Positions 11,130-21,224 of a DNA stretch of 64,000 bases are shown here, in pieces (the first letter of the stretch is position 1; each line of letters opens with the position of its first letter). Position numbers and translations under genes: made by a program. This DNA is from Leidyana gryllorum EB-2025a. Its lineage: Eukaryota; Apicomplexa. The notes beneath the pieces are model-generated. The model was given only the letters and a program-made list of their open reading frames with translations. It did no database searches and was not told where the DNA came from. The DNA is taken from contig JBLWGC010000213.1 in NCBI GenBank assembly GCA_048772705.1, positions 186,001-250,000 on the forward strand, given 5' to 3'.

Positions 11130-13256
11130 TCAAGGCAGGTTGGTCTTATGCTCCGTACAGGTGGAGATCTTGTCGATGCGTCCCCAAACGCGAGAAGTGC
11201 TGCTGAGTTGGGAGATTGTCGCCCTGGCTTCAATAATTTGATCATTAGATCTATTCAATGATTCTTCTAGCTTGGTGATTGAATCCTTTTGCTTTTCCAA
11301 TTCAGTCCGATATGACCGATTTTCGTCTTGGAGTTTCGCAATATCTTTCCTGAGTTCATCGATAGTTGTGAGAGAGTTCAAGTGTTGGAGTTGTGCATCG
11401 TCGATCGCCTTTTTGGCAGCATCGCGTTCCTCTTCCACAAGTCTGAGACTACTTCGAGTTGCGTCTAACTCACGTCGCGCAATGGAGAGTTCAACTTTGG
11501 TTGCGCCGGTGCACTTGCTTAAGTCTGTGTGTTTGGCTTCCAGAGTACTCTTCTCATCGCGGGCGGTCTTCAGTTGAGACTTGAGCTCGCTCACTTCGTC
11601 TCGCAGCTTCTCTATCTCCTGATCCTGGGCATCGATTCGAGTCTGTCGGGACTGTAATTCTTCCTGCAGGGTCTCTTCCTCTTTGGCTGCGGTTTTGAGC
11701 TTCGCTTCATGGCGTTCTGCGAGAGATCTGAGACGGAAGAGCTCGTCTTGCATGTCAGTGATCTGAGATGGAGGTCGATTGAGCCGCCCTCATTACAACT
11801 TTGTAGTTACCTGTTGTCGTGTCCGTTTGGCAGAGGCAGATGACTCGGAGACCTTTGTATTCATCTCTTCGCGTTCGCCCTCGAGTCTCTGGACGGTGCC
11901 TTGGAGTTGTTCTTTCTCCCTTTTCCACTCGATACTCTTGGCCCGCAGATCCCGCTGGGTTTCCTTGTTGGCGGCCTGTGCTCGTTCGAGTTGGAGGCGA
12001 AGCTGCGTGAGCTCGCGGATGCGAGAGACATCTACAGCTTCGGAGGAGGGTTGCGACAGCTTCTCTCTGAGCTTGGCGACCTCTGATCGGAGCTCTTCGA
12101 CTTGAAGGACCGGAGTTGCTTTGGGCTGCTCGACAGCTTCCCGCACGACCGGTCGAGAGTGGACCGGAGCCGGTCGGGTAGCGAGAGGGACGGGGCGGGC
12201 GTTTGGGGGCGGCGAGGTGACTGTGGAGAGGGGCACAGTCAAGGGAACGACGCTTGGGGAAGGACGGCCGGGGACTCCGATACGGCGTTCGGTTGGGAGC
12301 GCCCGTCGATCATCGGCGATGGTGTTACGTCGGTCTGTGACAGCTCCGAGAGCGGAGTTTCGCTGTGTGGTAGTGGATAGTCTGGAAGTGGCCTGTCTGT
12401 ATGCTTGCCAGGAGGGATGGCCCTCGATGCGGACTTGGGTGGATGTTGTATTGACCGCAGGCGTGATATGCGGTTGGTTGGGCGTGGCACGGGCCGTTAC
12501 AGGCGGTCTGCGAGTGGCGTCAGGGGGTCCTCGAGCAGTCTCGAGCGGCCCACGAAGGGCGTCGAATGGCACCCGAACGGTTTCGAGGGGCACACGAAGG
12601 GTCTCCATGGGCGACGCACGAGCAGTTTCGAGGGGTAATCGGGCAGTGTCGGGTCGGATTAGATAGGGAGAGCCGTGTGTGAGATTGGCGGGAGAGGCGA
12701 TCTGTTTGGTGGTTTCGAGGTCAGTGTGTGCGGGGGGAGGCGGAGTGAGATTAGCTCTTGCTGTGGCAGGAGGAGGCGGTAATGTATCTTTTGAGGGTTG
12801 AATAGTCTTTGGACAGGCGAGAATGTGGGCCTTTCGTCTGGTTTCGCGTATTTCTTGAATAGTCGGGAATCTGGTGAGGCCTCCGACGTGTAAAGTATTT
12901 GATTCTGAGATCGGTGCTCCGACCGGTAGGGAGAACTGACATGGGAGAAGTTGTAATGCATTGGGTCCGAATCTGGCAATGACAGGATTCGTTTGTACCG
13001 CGCCCGGTGTTTTGACTTCGGGCGGGGACCCAGTGACCCTCCGGGGGGAGATCTCCTGCTGAGAGAGGGCCTCGAAAGCCACGCCCTGTTGTTGTTGGAG
13101 TTGTAGTCTCAGCGCTTGTTGAGCTTTCTGGTTGGCCGAAGAAAGAATGGGTAGTGAACGACGTCTTGAGCTCTGCCACCTGGAAGGCGCGCCCAAGTGC
13201 GGGACAACGCGTTCACCTTGGGGTCGCTTATCAGCACGATCGAACCAAGACCACAT
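11130..13256 (-). CDS. Coiled-coil protein with Pro-rich repeat region
   Basis: Two exons (13256-11811 and 11762-11130, 48-bp intron, phase 0) encode 692 aa. The N-terminal half is disordered and rich in Pro, Arg and Thr. It contains about six degenerate 8-residue repeats of the type PLETARxP or PLETVRVP. From about residue 385 to the end the sequence is a near-continuous coiled coil of Leu, Glu, Lys and Gln heptads with no membrane segment. I do not recognise a family; a cytoskeletal, basal-body or scaffold role would fit but is only inference. Its ATG lies 20 bp downstream of the stop of the SLC35-type transporter gene on the same strand. Confidence 0.78.
12505..12655. repeat. Degenerate 24-bp coding repeat, about six copies
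   Basis: The minus strand reads imperfect 24-bp units such as CCCCTCGAAAC(T/C)G, translated as PLETARAS, METLRVPL, ETVRVPFD, ALRGPLET and ARGPPDAT. The array lies wholly in frame in the coiled-coil gene. The copies have drifted by substitutions that often keep Pro, Leu and Arg, which suggests selection on composition. Confidence 0.75.
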
Positions 13257-13276
13257 TGACTAGAGGCATGCGCATG

Positions 13277-15538
13277 TCATCGTGGATATTCTTCAAAGAG
13301 AACGCAAGTGTTGAATAACGATGAGAATGTCTCAGCTGGGAGCGACGACAGCACGAGACTGTCGTCGGCCGGATGGAGTGGGACCGATGTCAGTACACTG
13401 GACATTGAGGCCCTTCGGCTGCCGGTCCTAAGGCTCTGTGTACTTGGAGTGCACTGCTCTTCATCGTCGTCACTAAGGCTGTATATGGATGGTCGGTAGG
13501 CCGGGGCCTGGTATGTACGTGCGGTGGCCTTCGACGACGAGGGGACCGGCGTCATTGGGGGACTGGAGGTCTCACTTTTCTGGACCTCCTCCGCGTCAAC
13601 AAAATCTGGCCGGGGAATGACTGCATGATCCGGCACCATATACCGCACTTCTGGTGCTGAGGACTCTGCCGTTTCGTCATCTCGACTAAAGGGAATTCGT
13701 AAACTGACAGAACTCTTCCGGGCTGACTGACGCCGTCGCAGTTGACGCAGACTGCGCCCTGTCATCGGTGAAGTGTCCGCTGTGTCATACTGATTCTTGC
13801 TGGGACTCAACAGCGAGCTGAGCGGTCGGTGGGTATACTGCAGTGTCGTCGCATCCGACGGAGCGTTGCTCCGGTAGTCACTGGCGAAATGGTGGTCCGC
13901 CGTCGAGTCGTCTCGAACGAGGCTCAACGGTATCACAGTCGAAAACGTCACCACAGCACCATCACTGGCGCCCCAGTTGACACTGCGGTGAGTCAGAGCC
14001 TCGTCCATAGTACTCAACTTCCGTCGGTGCTCAGGCGATCGCGAAACTGCGGATTTGAGAGGGGACGGCCGCGGTGTGACGTCGCTGTCGTCTGACGCGA
14101 CCAGCCGGGCCTTTGCAAACTCCTCGAGCTCGATTATCGCCGCATCGCTACCCTGATGCACCAAATCTTCCGTTGTCGTTGGCAGAGTGGCAATGTCGTA
14201 TTCTGACGCAGCCTCTTCCACCAATCCACCTCCACATTTTATTCGGTGGTTCAGAAAGGTTCGAGTGTTCGCGCAACCCTCCGGGATCAACATGGCGTAC
14301 AGCACATAGCCGCAAGTCATTACGATCGAGGCGCCCAACAGCCCCCCGTCGAAGGTCCGCCAACCCAAACTGACCTCCAAAATCTGGATTGTGGGCGCTC
14401 GTATGCCGAGAACGACCACTCGCATAGTGTCAATTCCAGCAGAAGTCAGCCAGCGATAAGTGACTGTGAATACCATTGTCGCAAAAATGAAACACACAGC
14501 TAATATACCCAGAACCTTTGAATAATGGATCTGAAAGAGGCCGTCGCGGATGTTCTCCCATCCCGCCTCGTGGATGACTGGCATCACAGCCAGCGTTAGA
14601 TAGCCGCCCGCAGCGCCTTGAAGTGAGGCAGCAAGCATGGCATCGAGGTCGCAACGTGTACGCAAGTAATCTTCCCAGACCATTTGCAAAGTTTGCGCGA
14701 GACAACTACAGAGGCAATACGCAACTCCTATATACTTTTCCGCTTCAGTAACTCCCTCAGCAGCTCTCGAGGTACTCGCTATCAGTATACATGCAACGAA
14801 GATCAAGGACGATCCTATCACCTCATACAGATGCAGTGATCGTCGGACTACCATTGTTCGAACCTGGAACCCGGTGTGTGAGATGGAAGAAAGATTGAAC
14901 CAGTGAATTGATCGATCGATAACTTTGACAAACGTGTGTGGGGCAAAGAGACAGACGGAGGGGAGAGTGAAGTCGAGTAGTGAATGAGTGTAAGTGGGTG
15001 CCACTTTGCTCTCAGACACCTACAGTGCCGGATGTATTATATCTCTTACCACTAGTACGCTGACGATAAGGAAGTTTCGCAAATACGAGATACTTGAGGC
15101 ATGTAGATACTTGAAGGCAGAGTGATGCAACAGTGCACTAGCGAACGCCAAGATAGAAGGACTGATCCACCACCAGGCTGACGATCGACGGTGAGTGGTC
15201 GTTCCTGTGGGACGCATTAACGCCGGAACTATGCACCCCTTGAGGCCATATACGCCAACGCAAGCTAACTCTCCCAGAAACTTGAAAAGAGTCTGCAGAG
15301 TCGCCTGGTGATAGGGGACCTCGGCACAACCGGTACATGGCGCAACGCGTTCGTTCCACATCATGCTGACCAACACAATGGTGGCAACTGAAGATATCCA
15401 ATAGAAAACTAAAGCCAACACACGGCTGGCCCAGATACTCGGCCAATAGTCTGCTGGGCCTCCTGCACTGATGACAGTGGTCGCATCGTCGCCAGAATGA
15501 CTGTGGATCCCAGCCCAACTCTCAACCAAACCTGCCAT
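13277..15538 (-). CDS. DMT-superfamily (SLC35-type) transporter with long C-terminal tail
   Basis: Two exons (15538-15050 and 14863-13277) joined by an unusually long 186-bp intron (phase 0) encode about 691 aa. Roughly ten membrane segments lie in the first 400 residues. The junction restores SYLRNFLIVSVLVV|RTMVVRRSLHL, a segment typical of nucleotide-sugar and related carriers, and VGSSLIFVACILIAS-type helices follow. The stretch LAQTLQMVWEDYLRTR resembles the Q-x-V-x-E-E helix of SLC35F6-like members, but the substrate cannot be read from the sequence. The last 270 or so residues are Ser/Thr/Pro/Arg-rich, probably cytosolic and phosphorylated, and longer than in typical family members. Its start lies 36 bp from the stop of the USP14 gene upstream. 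Confidence 0.8.
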
Positions 15539-15574
15539 ACTAAGGTTACATTCTAAGGTTTATTTTAAAAGGGG

Positions 15575-17406
15575 TCATTGCTGTTCTGGGATCGACTCTG
15601 ACTCATTTGAAACTTCACCAAGTCGCTCGTACAGCAAAATGTAGGGACAAGGACCATCCGCTGCAAAGACACATTTAAGTTGCCGCCAGCACACACACGC
15701 ACACACGTCACTTACCCAGACCGCCTTGCAAGTCGATTGTCTCCGTACCGACTTGAGTCACCTTGTCGTCATCAAACTTCACCCAGTGATCCCCTTTGTA
15801 GACCCAACAAATATAATGTCCATGGATGGCCGAACGACCAGTGTGTGTGACGACAGCTTTGAGTGCATATCGCCCATCAGCAGTCTTGAGCTGGGGGATC
15901 TGCTCGCCGGTCTTCTTAGCCGTTTTTCGGACCGGTTCGTCACTTTGCATCGCTTCTCGTACCCTCTCAAGCTCTCTGTCTCTCTCAGCGGCTGCCTCCC
16001 GACGGCCCACCTGGAGGTGCGCCTTGAGCTCGTCAGTGGTGAGGTTGAAAAGATCTAGAAGCGTCGGGTACTCCACCCGGCGCAACACTTTGGCTCGGCC
16101 GGCCTTACTCCCCGCCAACGGAGCCGCCTTCTTCCACTCGAAGCGCACCATATGAATCAAAAGATACGAAGGCTGATTGGTAAGCCAAGTTTGAGCGGGG
16201 GCGGAGGAGGGGAGACTCACGAGGGTTGCCAATTTGCGTTCGCGTTTGAATAGCAGATTTCCATTCACTTCGTCACAGTGGCGTTCCAATTCGTCGTGCA
16301 TCGCCAACTCGACTCCCTGAAGGACGAACCCGACCGGTTTGACTGAGGTTCCCATATAACAGGACAACTTGAATGCCTCCACATTGCTGACAGTCTTTGG
16401 GGGGTTCTGCTTCAAAGCAGACTCCTCCGGCAAAGATTCGAGAACCGCAGGAGACAGTTCCATTCTGTGGACGGATTGAAGCGTTGTAACTTTGGGGCCG
16501 AGCTTACGTTTCTTTCATGGAGAAGGCGAAGGGGTTCTCTTTGGTGGAGAAGAGTCCGAGCATATGGGATAAGCACTCCTCAGAGTCTTGTTGCTCCGGG
16601 ATCTCCTGGTCTCCGATCCTTTTCTGTCGAGAAAGTCTTTGAGGACTGAGAGGTTTATTCAACGCTTACAGTGGTGGCGAAGGCAGGGAATCGTTTCTGC
16701 AGCTGTCTCCATACACTGTGCATACCGAGAACCAACATACCCTCCTTGTCATCCTTCGTTTGATACAAATTACGCCAAGTTTGGAGGACGTTCCGAGTGT
16801 CCGTGTCATATCGTTGGTGAAGAGTGGAGTCAGAAAGGCTGTGGCAAGTTGGGATGGAGATTGAACTCTTCCAGAAGCTCAGTGTGGCACTCACTTTAAC
16901 AAGTTGCGTTTGAAGCCGGCTGCTTGTTCCAGTAAGACGAGTGTGCTCCCGAGATAGCAGGTGTTCCCGAGATTGGGGTACCCAGCTGGCAGCTTCACCA
17001 ATGCGGGATCATTCGCTTGAGTAGTGGAGGGGACGGGTGCCGCTGTGCAGAATAAAAGTACTCAGTGCCGCCTGCAGACTCACTCACCTGGAGTGTGTAC
17101 GAATTCGTCTCCCACGGGCGTGCCAACTAACATCCCTTTCATTTGGGGTTGGAGCTTAGACTCTTTGGCCAGAAGGTCAGTACAGTTGCCGGCGAGCATC
17201 TGCTTGGTGACTTTCAACCCTGGAACCATGAGCGATTGGCGCTCAGGGGGGACCTTGGTCGCCTGGAAGATGAGATTAGCGAGCTCAGCCACCGTGGTGG
17301 TAGCGTCATCCACGACTATGGGATAGTCACCTCCCTTCCATTTGAGGGTTACTGAAATCGTATGTGCATATCCGAATCAATAACACTTACTCGTTGAGGC
17401 TGGCAT
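15575..17406 (-). CDS. USP14: Proteasome-associated ubiquitin hydrolase, USP14/Ubp6 type
   Basis: Cysteine protease that trims ubiquitin from proteasome substrates. Seven exons were assembled: 17406-17391, 17351-17088, 17042-16895, 16838-16670, 16623-16508, 16464-15716 and 15660-15575, with introns of 39-56 bp, giving 515 aa. The 16-nt first exon yields MPAST and joins ITLKWKGGDYPIVVDD, the start of an N-terminal ubiquitin-like domain, as expected for USP14. The catalytic Cys box is YPNLGNTCYLGS, followed by EQQDSEECL, and the His box is HTGRSAIHGHYICWV with a later Trp-Val-Lys-Phe-Asp-Asp segment. All catalytic positions look intact. The length matches the family (about 490-500 aa). Confidence 0.93.
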
Positions 17407-17434
17407 ATGAGTGGGCTCAAAAATTGTGTCATGG
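17404..17434. promoter_or_regulatory. Abutting divergent start codons
   Basis: The USP14 ATG (minus, 17406-17404) and the first ATG of the 817-aa gene (plus, 17407-17409) share the hexamer CATATG with no base between them. If the plus-strand gene instead starts at its Met-9 (17431), the gap is 24 bp, close to the 26-27 bp seen at three other divergent pairs. Either way part of each promoter must overlap coding sequence. The USP14 side carries CAATTTTTGAGC 11 nt before its ATG. Confidence 0.55.
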
Positions 17435-19860
17435 AAATCTCACCTCTGGCTCGCTTCCAGAACCTGCGATTGATCACCAAGTGTCCTCCAGAGGTTGGCT
17501 GCGGTGCTTTAAATGTCAGTCAACAGAGTGATGAACAACAGAGTTTCGGAGTGGAGGAGGAGGTGGGGAACTATTTGATGGACACTGGACCTTACGCACG
17601 GCACCTCGTGTGGAGTTTGCCCCTACATGAAGCTTTCAAAGAAGAGATCGAATTGCCCTATATTGCAATCCCTCTCGCTATCGGACGGGAAAGAGTCAAT
17701 CCGCTCTACATCCAATACTGTGTCCATCACCCCAGTTTCATATGGCCAATTCTTTCCCGCTCGCCCGGCGAACCGATCGCTAGAGGGGCCGACCCATTCC
17801 GCCAACACAAAAAGACGACTGCCCAAGCTAAGCTCAGAACCCCAGCCGAGATTGAAGCAATCAAAAACGATGTGGAGCTGCTGGCAATACCCACCTACGA
17901 CGTTTATGGAAAACCCTTCGCCATCAACTTTTACTGGAACCTCCCCAATGACGAACTGGCGAGAAAATGTACCGAGGCCAACATGTGGGAGATCAAACAC
18001 ATATACAGACAGGCGTTCTGGAACTCGGAAGGGGCCTCTATGCGTTGTTATGCGCCGGACGTAGAGTTCGTGGCCTTTCCGTCTCCCCCTGGAGTAGATC
18101 CAGAAGCCTATCGAGAGGCCAACCGGCGTCGGAGAGGTCCACTGCCGCCCTGCCACCCAACCCAACCCCGTTGGAACGCTGGTGAAGATCAATTGAATAA
18201 ATGGCAACTTATTATACGCTATATGATGATACAGAACAATACACAGCCCCGCACCGGCTATAGTTTGATGCAACATATGATGCGCACGTTCCTTTTGGCC
18301 CATTGGCAGACTACTTCGTCTCGCAAAGTCGCTCATGTCTTAACCCCGCTTGTGGGGCAGTACCTCAAACGATTCAGAGGAGGAAGACGTACAGACGCGG
18401 AACACGGTGTGGAACGGGCCTTTAAGACATTCGCGGCAAATGTACGCGAGCAACACCCCACTCGTGAGCTGAGCGTTGCGGCTGAGCGACAGCTGGTGCG
18501 CTTCTGGGTTGAAATACTGAGCGGAAAACCCAATCTGACGGATCCCAGGTCTAACGGGGATTTCAAAGATCCAATCAGGACTTCGACAGTCGTTATGGAA
18601 CTCGGACGAAAAGAGAAGATCACAGTGCCGTACTTGGTGGTCATGGAACACGTCGGTAGTCGAACCGCCGGCCATCAGTCTCAGTGGGGTGAAACTTTGG
18701 ATCAGTGGAAGCCGATTGCCGTCCGAACAAATATTAAAACTCCGTCGTGCAGTCAAAGCGGTAATGACCTCCATTATAAGGAGGAGCAAAGGAGTACAGT
18801 TGTTGACTTATCCGAACCCGACTTTAGCAATCTTCAGTCTTGCGATTGGAAGACGCACAATTGGCGCATCTTAGATCGCGAATCTCTCGATCTTTACAAC
18901 ACTCGCTTCACGGATTTGACACCTGTGCCTCTCAATGGTGGGCCCTGGCCCCACGACAGCCATTTTGGCGTGCACATCCCCGAGTTCGACGCCATCGCAC
19001 ACCCCGTTGCGCCCGGCGTGATGTACATTGAAGAACTGAAACTCTATATCAACGTACTGAGCGCAACCGGACTGAAAAGAACCGCCAGTCTCGGCCTCTT
19101 CCCAATATCCAAATATGGCGACGCCGCGCCAGCTGCCGCACAGCAACACCTCTTAGTGCGCCTGCAAAGGCCCTACAACGCAGAAAGTGCTGTTATGCCC
19201 GAAGTCTACGGTGTTGCATGGAGACCCGAGCGGCTGGCTTGGCTGGCCGCTCGCACTGACTCGGCTGTGTGCTTCGACGCTATCGAAGAAGGGGTACAGG
19301 CCGCCTGGGTACGAGCTGTGGTATGGCGACTAAGCGGTCAGAAGGTCGAGGACCCTCCCGCTAGGGGCCTCCCCTTCAAAACCTTCGCTCACGATCGGTG
19401 TACAGACGGTGACGAGGTGTACTTTGCTGTCGCTCAAGTCTGCCACTTCTTCTCCACCACATCCTGGGCCGGCCTGCTCGAGGCCGCAAGGCTCCCTGAT
19501 CCATGTGTCGTACTTTCTAAGCGGGGCTGGGCAAAGAAAGGGGAGTGGGTGCTGATCAAAAGCAAATTCCAGAACAATGAAGGCGCAGAAGGTGTTCGCT
19601 TCGTCACCGAGGCCGAAGCCCGACTTGACAGGAAGGTTAGACAACATTGCCAACCGCCACCCATCCCAACGGAAGATGTTGGACGCCAGATGAGCCTTCT
19701 CCTAGATCTCGTTCGCACCGAAGTTTGCTCCTTACTGGATGACAAGCAATCGATGAGATTGCCTCAGAAGCAACATCTGACTGTGCCGTCCGCCGACGTG
19801 AACCAAGGAAATGCTTGGATCCCCTACATGCGCAGGAGAGTTCTAGGTCTTATTGGTTGA
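17407..19860 (+). CDS. Conserved-looking hypothetical protein, 817 aa, single exon
   Basis: One uninterrupted frame of 817 aa, notable in a region where most genes are split. I do not recognise a family. It is a well-mixed globular sequence without low complexity, signal peptide or membrane helices. Several Trp/Tyr-rich stretches stand out, such as FAINFYWNLPNDEL and NKWQLIIRYMMIQNN. A basic segment YLKRFRGGRR lies near residue 320. Codon use looks like that of its neighbours. The start is uncertain: Met-1 at 17407 directly abuts the USP14 ATG, and Met-9 (17431, MEISPLARF) would leave a 24-bp spacer as at the other divergent pairs. It converges on eIF5A, 44 bp between stops. Confidence 0.8.
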   Translation: MSGLKNCVMEISPLARFQNLRLITKCPPEVGCGALNVSQQSDEQQSFGVEEEVGNYLMDTGPYARHLVWSLPLHEAFKEEIELPYIAIPLAIGRERVNPLYIQYCVHHPSFIWPILSRSPGEPIARGADPFRQHKKTTAQAKLRTPAEIEAIKNDVELLAIPTYDVYGKPFAINFYWNLPNDELARKCTEANMWEIKHIYRQAFWNSEGASMRCYAPDVEFVAFPSPPGVDPEAYREANRRRRGPLPPCHPTQPRWNAGEDQLNKWQLIIRYMMIQNNTQPRTGYSLMQHMMRTFLLAHWQTTSSRKVAHVLTPLVGQYLKRFRGGRRTDAEHGVERAFKTFAANVREQHPTRELSVAAERQLVRFWVEILSGKPNLTDPRSNGDFKDPIRTSTVVMELGRKEKITVPYLVVMEHVGSRTAGHQSQWGETLDQWKPIAVRTNIKTPSCSQSGNDLHYKEEQRSTVVDLSEPDFSNLQSCDWKTHNWRILDRESLDLYNTRFTDLTPVPLNGGPWPHDSHFGVHIPEFDAIAHPVAPGVMYIEELKLYINVLSATGLKRTASLGLFPISKYGDAAPAAAQQHLLVRLQRPYNAESAVMPEVYGVAWRPERLAWLAARTDSAVCFDAIEEGVQAAWVRAVVWRLSGQKVEDPPARGLPFKTFAHDRCTDGDEVYFAVAQVCHFFSTTSWAGLLEAARLPDPCVVLSKRGWAKKGEWVLIKSKFQNNEGAEGVRFVTEAEARLDRKVRQHCQPPPIPTEDVGRQMSLLLDLVRTEVCSLLDDKQSMRLPQKQHLTVPSADVNQGNAWIPYMRRRVLGLIG

Positions 19861-19904
19861 TGTAGACGAGTGACTGACACAAAAAACCAGAAGAACTGTC
19901 ATAT

Positions 19905-20375
19905 CTACTTCTCGTTGGCACCGAGCACTTTCTCTTCCTTGCAGGCAGAAACGACAGTCAGGAACACGTCCTTGCCGGCCTCAACCTGCTTCTTCCACTC
20001 CTCAACACACTTATCTTCCTTGCCATCTTTGCCAATGGGCCAGGTCAAGTCCTCACGGAGCTTGCCACTGGTTTCCATAAGAGTGATATGGGTGTCCTCC
20101 CAGCCCACCAACTGGTACTGGTTACGAACTACAACGGGCTCTTCCATGTTGTGGGAAGTGGGACAGTTCTCATCCAACTTCTTGCCAGTGAAAATGTCAA
20201 TTCCCACAATAGAGGCTTTAGCATGTCCGTGCTTGCCTGTCTTGGAAGTCGAATACTCAACAACCTTGCAGGGACGACCCTTCAACATAACAAAAGAACC
20301 CTTCTTCACGGAACCGGCCTGAATGGGGCGGACATCTGAAGCGCCAGCATTAGTTGTGTCGAACTCGTCAGACAT
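19905..20375 (-). CDS. EIF5A: Translation initiation/elongation factor eIF5A
   Basis: Intronless 156-aa factor that helps the ribosome at poorly reactive peptide bonds and in termination. The hypusination loop STSKTGKHGHAKA is intact; the lysine expected to be modified by deoxyhypusine synthase is Lys48. The SH3-like N-terminal domain (VKKGSFVMLKGRPCKVVEY) and the C-terminal OB fold are full length. The first residues MSDEFD match the usual eukaryotic and apicomplexan start. Preferred codons (AAG, GAG, TCC) are used heavily, as expected for an abundant protein. Upstream on the minus strand lies a run of nine T residues about 45 nt before the ATG, the only obvious promoter feature. Confidence 0.97.
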   Translation of the reverse strand: MSDEFDTTNAGASDVRPIQAGSVKKGSFVMLKGRPCKVVEYSTSKTGKHGHAKASIVGIDIFTGKKLDENCPTSHNMEEPVVVRNQYQLVGWEDTHITLMETSGKLREDLTWPIGKDGKEDKCVEEWKKQVEAGKDVFLTVVSACKEEKVLGANEK

Positions 20376-20480
20376 TCTTGTGCTCTATTAACTGACTCCT
20401 CACTTGTCCCCAACGGCTCGCAAAAAAAAATCCCGCTTTGTGTGTGTTCGTTGTGTCGTGTGATCGAAGTGGGAGACACC

Positions 20481-20744
20481 ATGTACCAACCAGACAACCC
20501 GCGTGACCATCTGGCCCGTCTGCAGATTGAGCGTGCTGACCGCGCCCACGAATTTGTTCATTACCTCCGGGACGCAGTTCGCGAGCTGACTGATTTGAAA
20601 TCTCAGCTTGAAGAGATACGTAGGGCTTCCCTACCAGCGTCTATCAAATCGAACGCATACCCTAGCCCTTCACGCTTCAGCCATGTTCCCAGTGCCCCTC
20701 CCAAGGAAGTCCGTCACCCATGCTGTCATAGACAATGTCGATAA
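20481..20744 (+). CDS. Small hypothetical protein, 87 aa, overlaps an RRM gene 3' end
   Basis: A short frame starting [20 protein letters not shown], helical and charged for about 50 residues and then Pro/Ser-rich. I do not recognise it. Its last 75 nt run antisense over the third exon and last intron of the RRM gene on the other strand. Either the two transcripts overlap at their 3' ends or the true end of this small protein lies earlier through splicing. The helical part before position 20640 is free of that overlap and has amino-acid composition typical of real protein, so I keep it with low confidence. Confidence 0.4.
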   Translation: MYQPDNPRDHLARLQIERADRAHEFVHYLRDAVRELTDLKSQLEEIRRASLPASIKSNAYPSPSRFSHVPSAPPKEVRHPCCHRQCR

Positions 20745-21198
20745 ATCTTCATTTCACTCAACGTACCAGGCAGTGCAGCTTCCTTCTCATCTACTTTTCT
20801 GCGCATCTGGCGTGCCAAATTCACGGAAAGAACCCGGCCGGCCAATTCAGCACCGTTCATATTTACTATAGCTTCTCTTGCATCGCCTTCCTCCTCAAAT
20901 TCCATGAATCCGAACCCTCTGTGTTTACCTGCCAAAGACGTTCTACCGCGAGAGGAGATTAACGACTGCCAACCCTACCCGTCTGCCTATTGAGAGGTAC
21001 TTCGCAGGTTCGAATCTCTCCAAAAGGAGCAAAGGCATGTAGAAGCACCGACTTGTCCACCACATCTTCGTCCAGGCCCCCAATGTACAATGTGCGATTC
21101 AATCGCCCCTTGCTGACTTCCTGAATGTGCTTTGTGATGACTCCATGGTCTGTGTCAGGCGCAGCACTCCCCTCTAGCTCGTACTCCACCTCCTGCAT
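20670..21198 (-). CDS. Stand-alone RRM protein, PPIE-type RNA-recognition motif
   Basis: Three exons (21198-20979, 20928-20767, 20722-20670; introns 50 and 44 bp) encode 144 aa. Residues about 36-117 form one RRM. RNP2 is LYIGGL and RNP1, restored across the first intron, is [10 protein letters not shown]. The downstream [23 protein letters not shown] closely follows the RRM of cyclophilin E (PPIE), a spliceosome component that also binds MLL in animals. No cyclophilin domain follows; the last exon adds only a short tail ending in TGA at 20672-20670. A splicing-related role is likely by homology. The start is 26 bp from the divergent RCC1-repeat gene. Confidence 0.83.
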
Positions 21199-21224
21199 TT
21201 GTTTCAGTCAAGTTTTTTGGACCC
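21199..21224. promoter_or_regulatory. 26-bp divergent promoter between RRM and RCC1-repeat genes
   Basis: Only 26 bp separate the two ATGs. The spacer contains TCAAGTTTTTTGGACCC, so the RCC1 gene has GTTTTTTGG 5 nt before its ATG and the RRM gene has the complementary run CCAAAAAAC at its own side. No TATA box is present. Confidence 0.5.
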
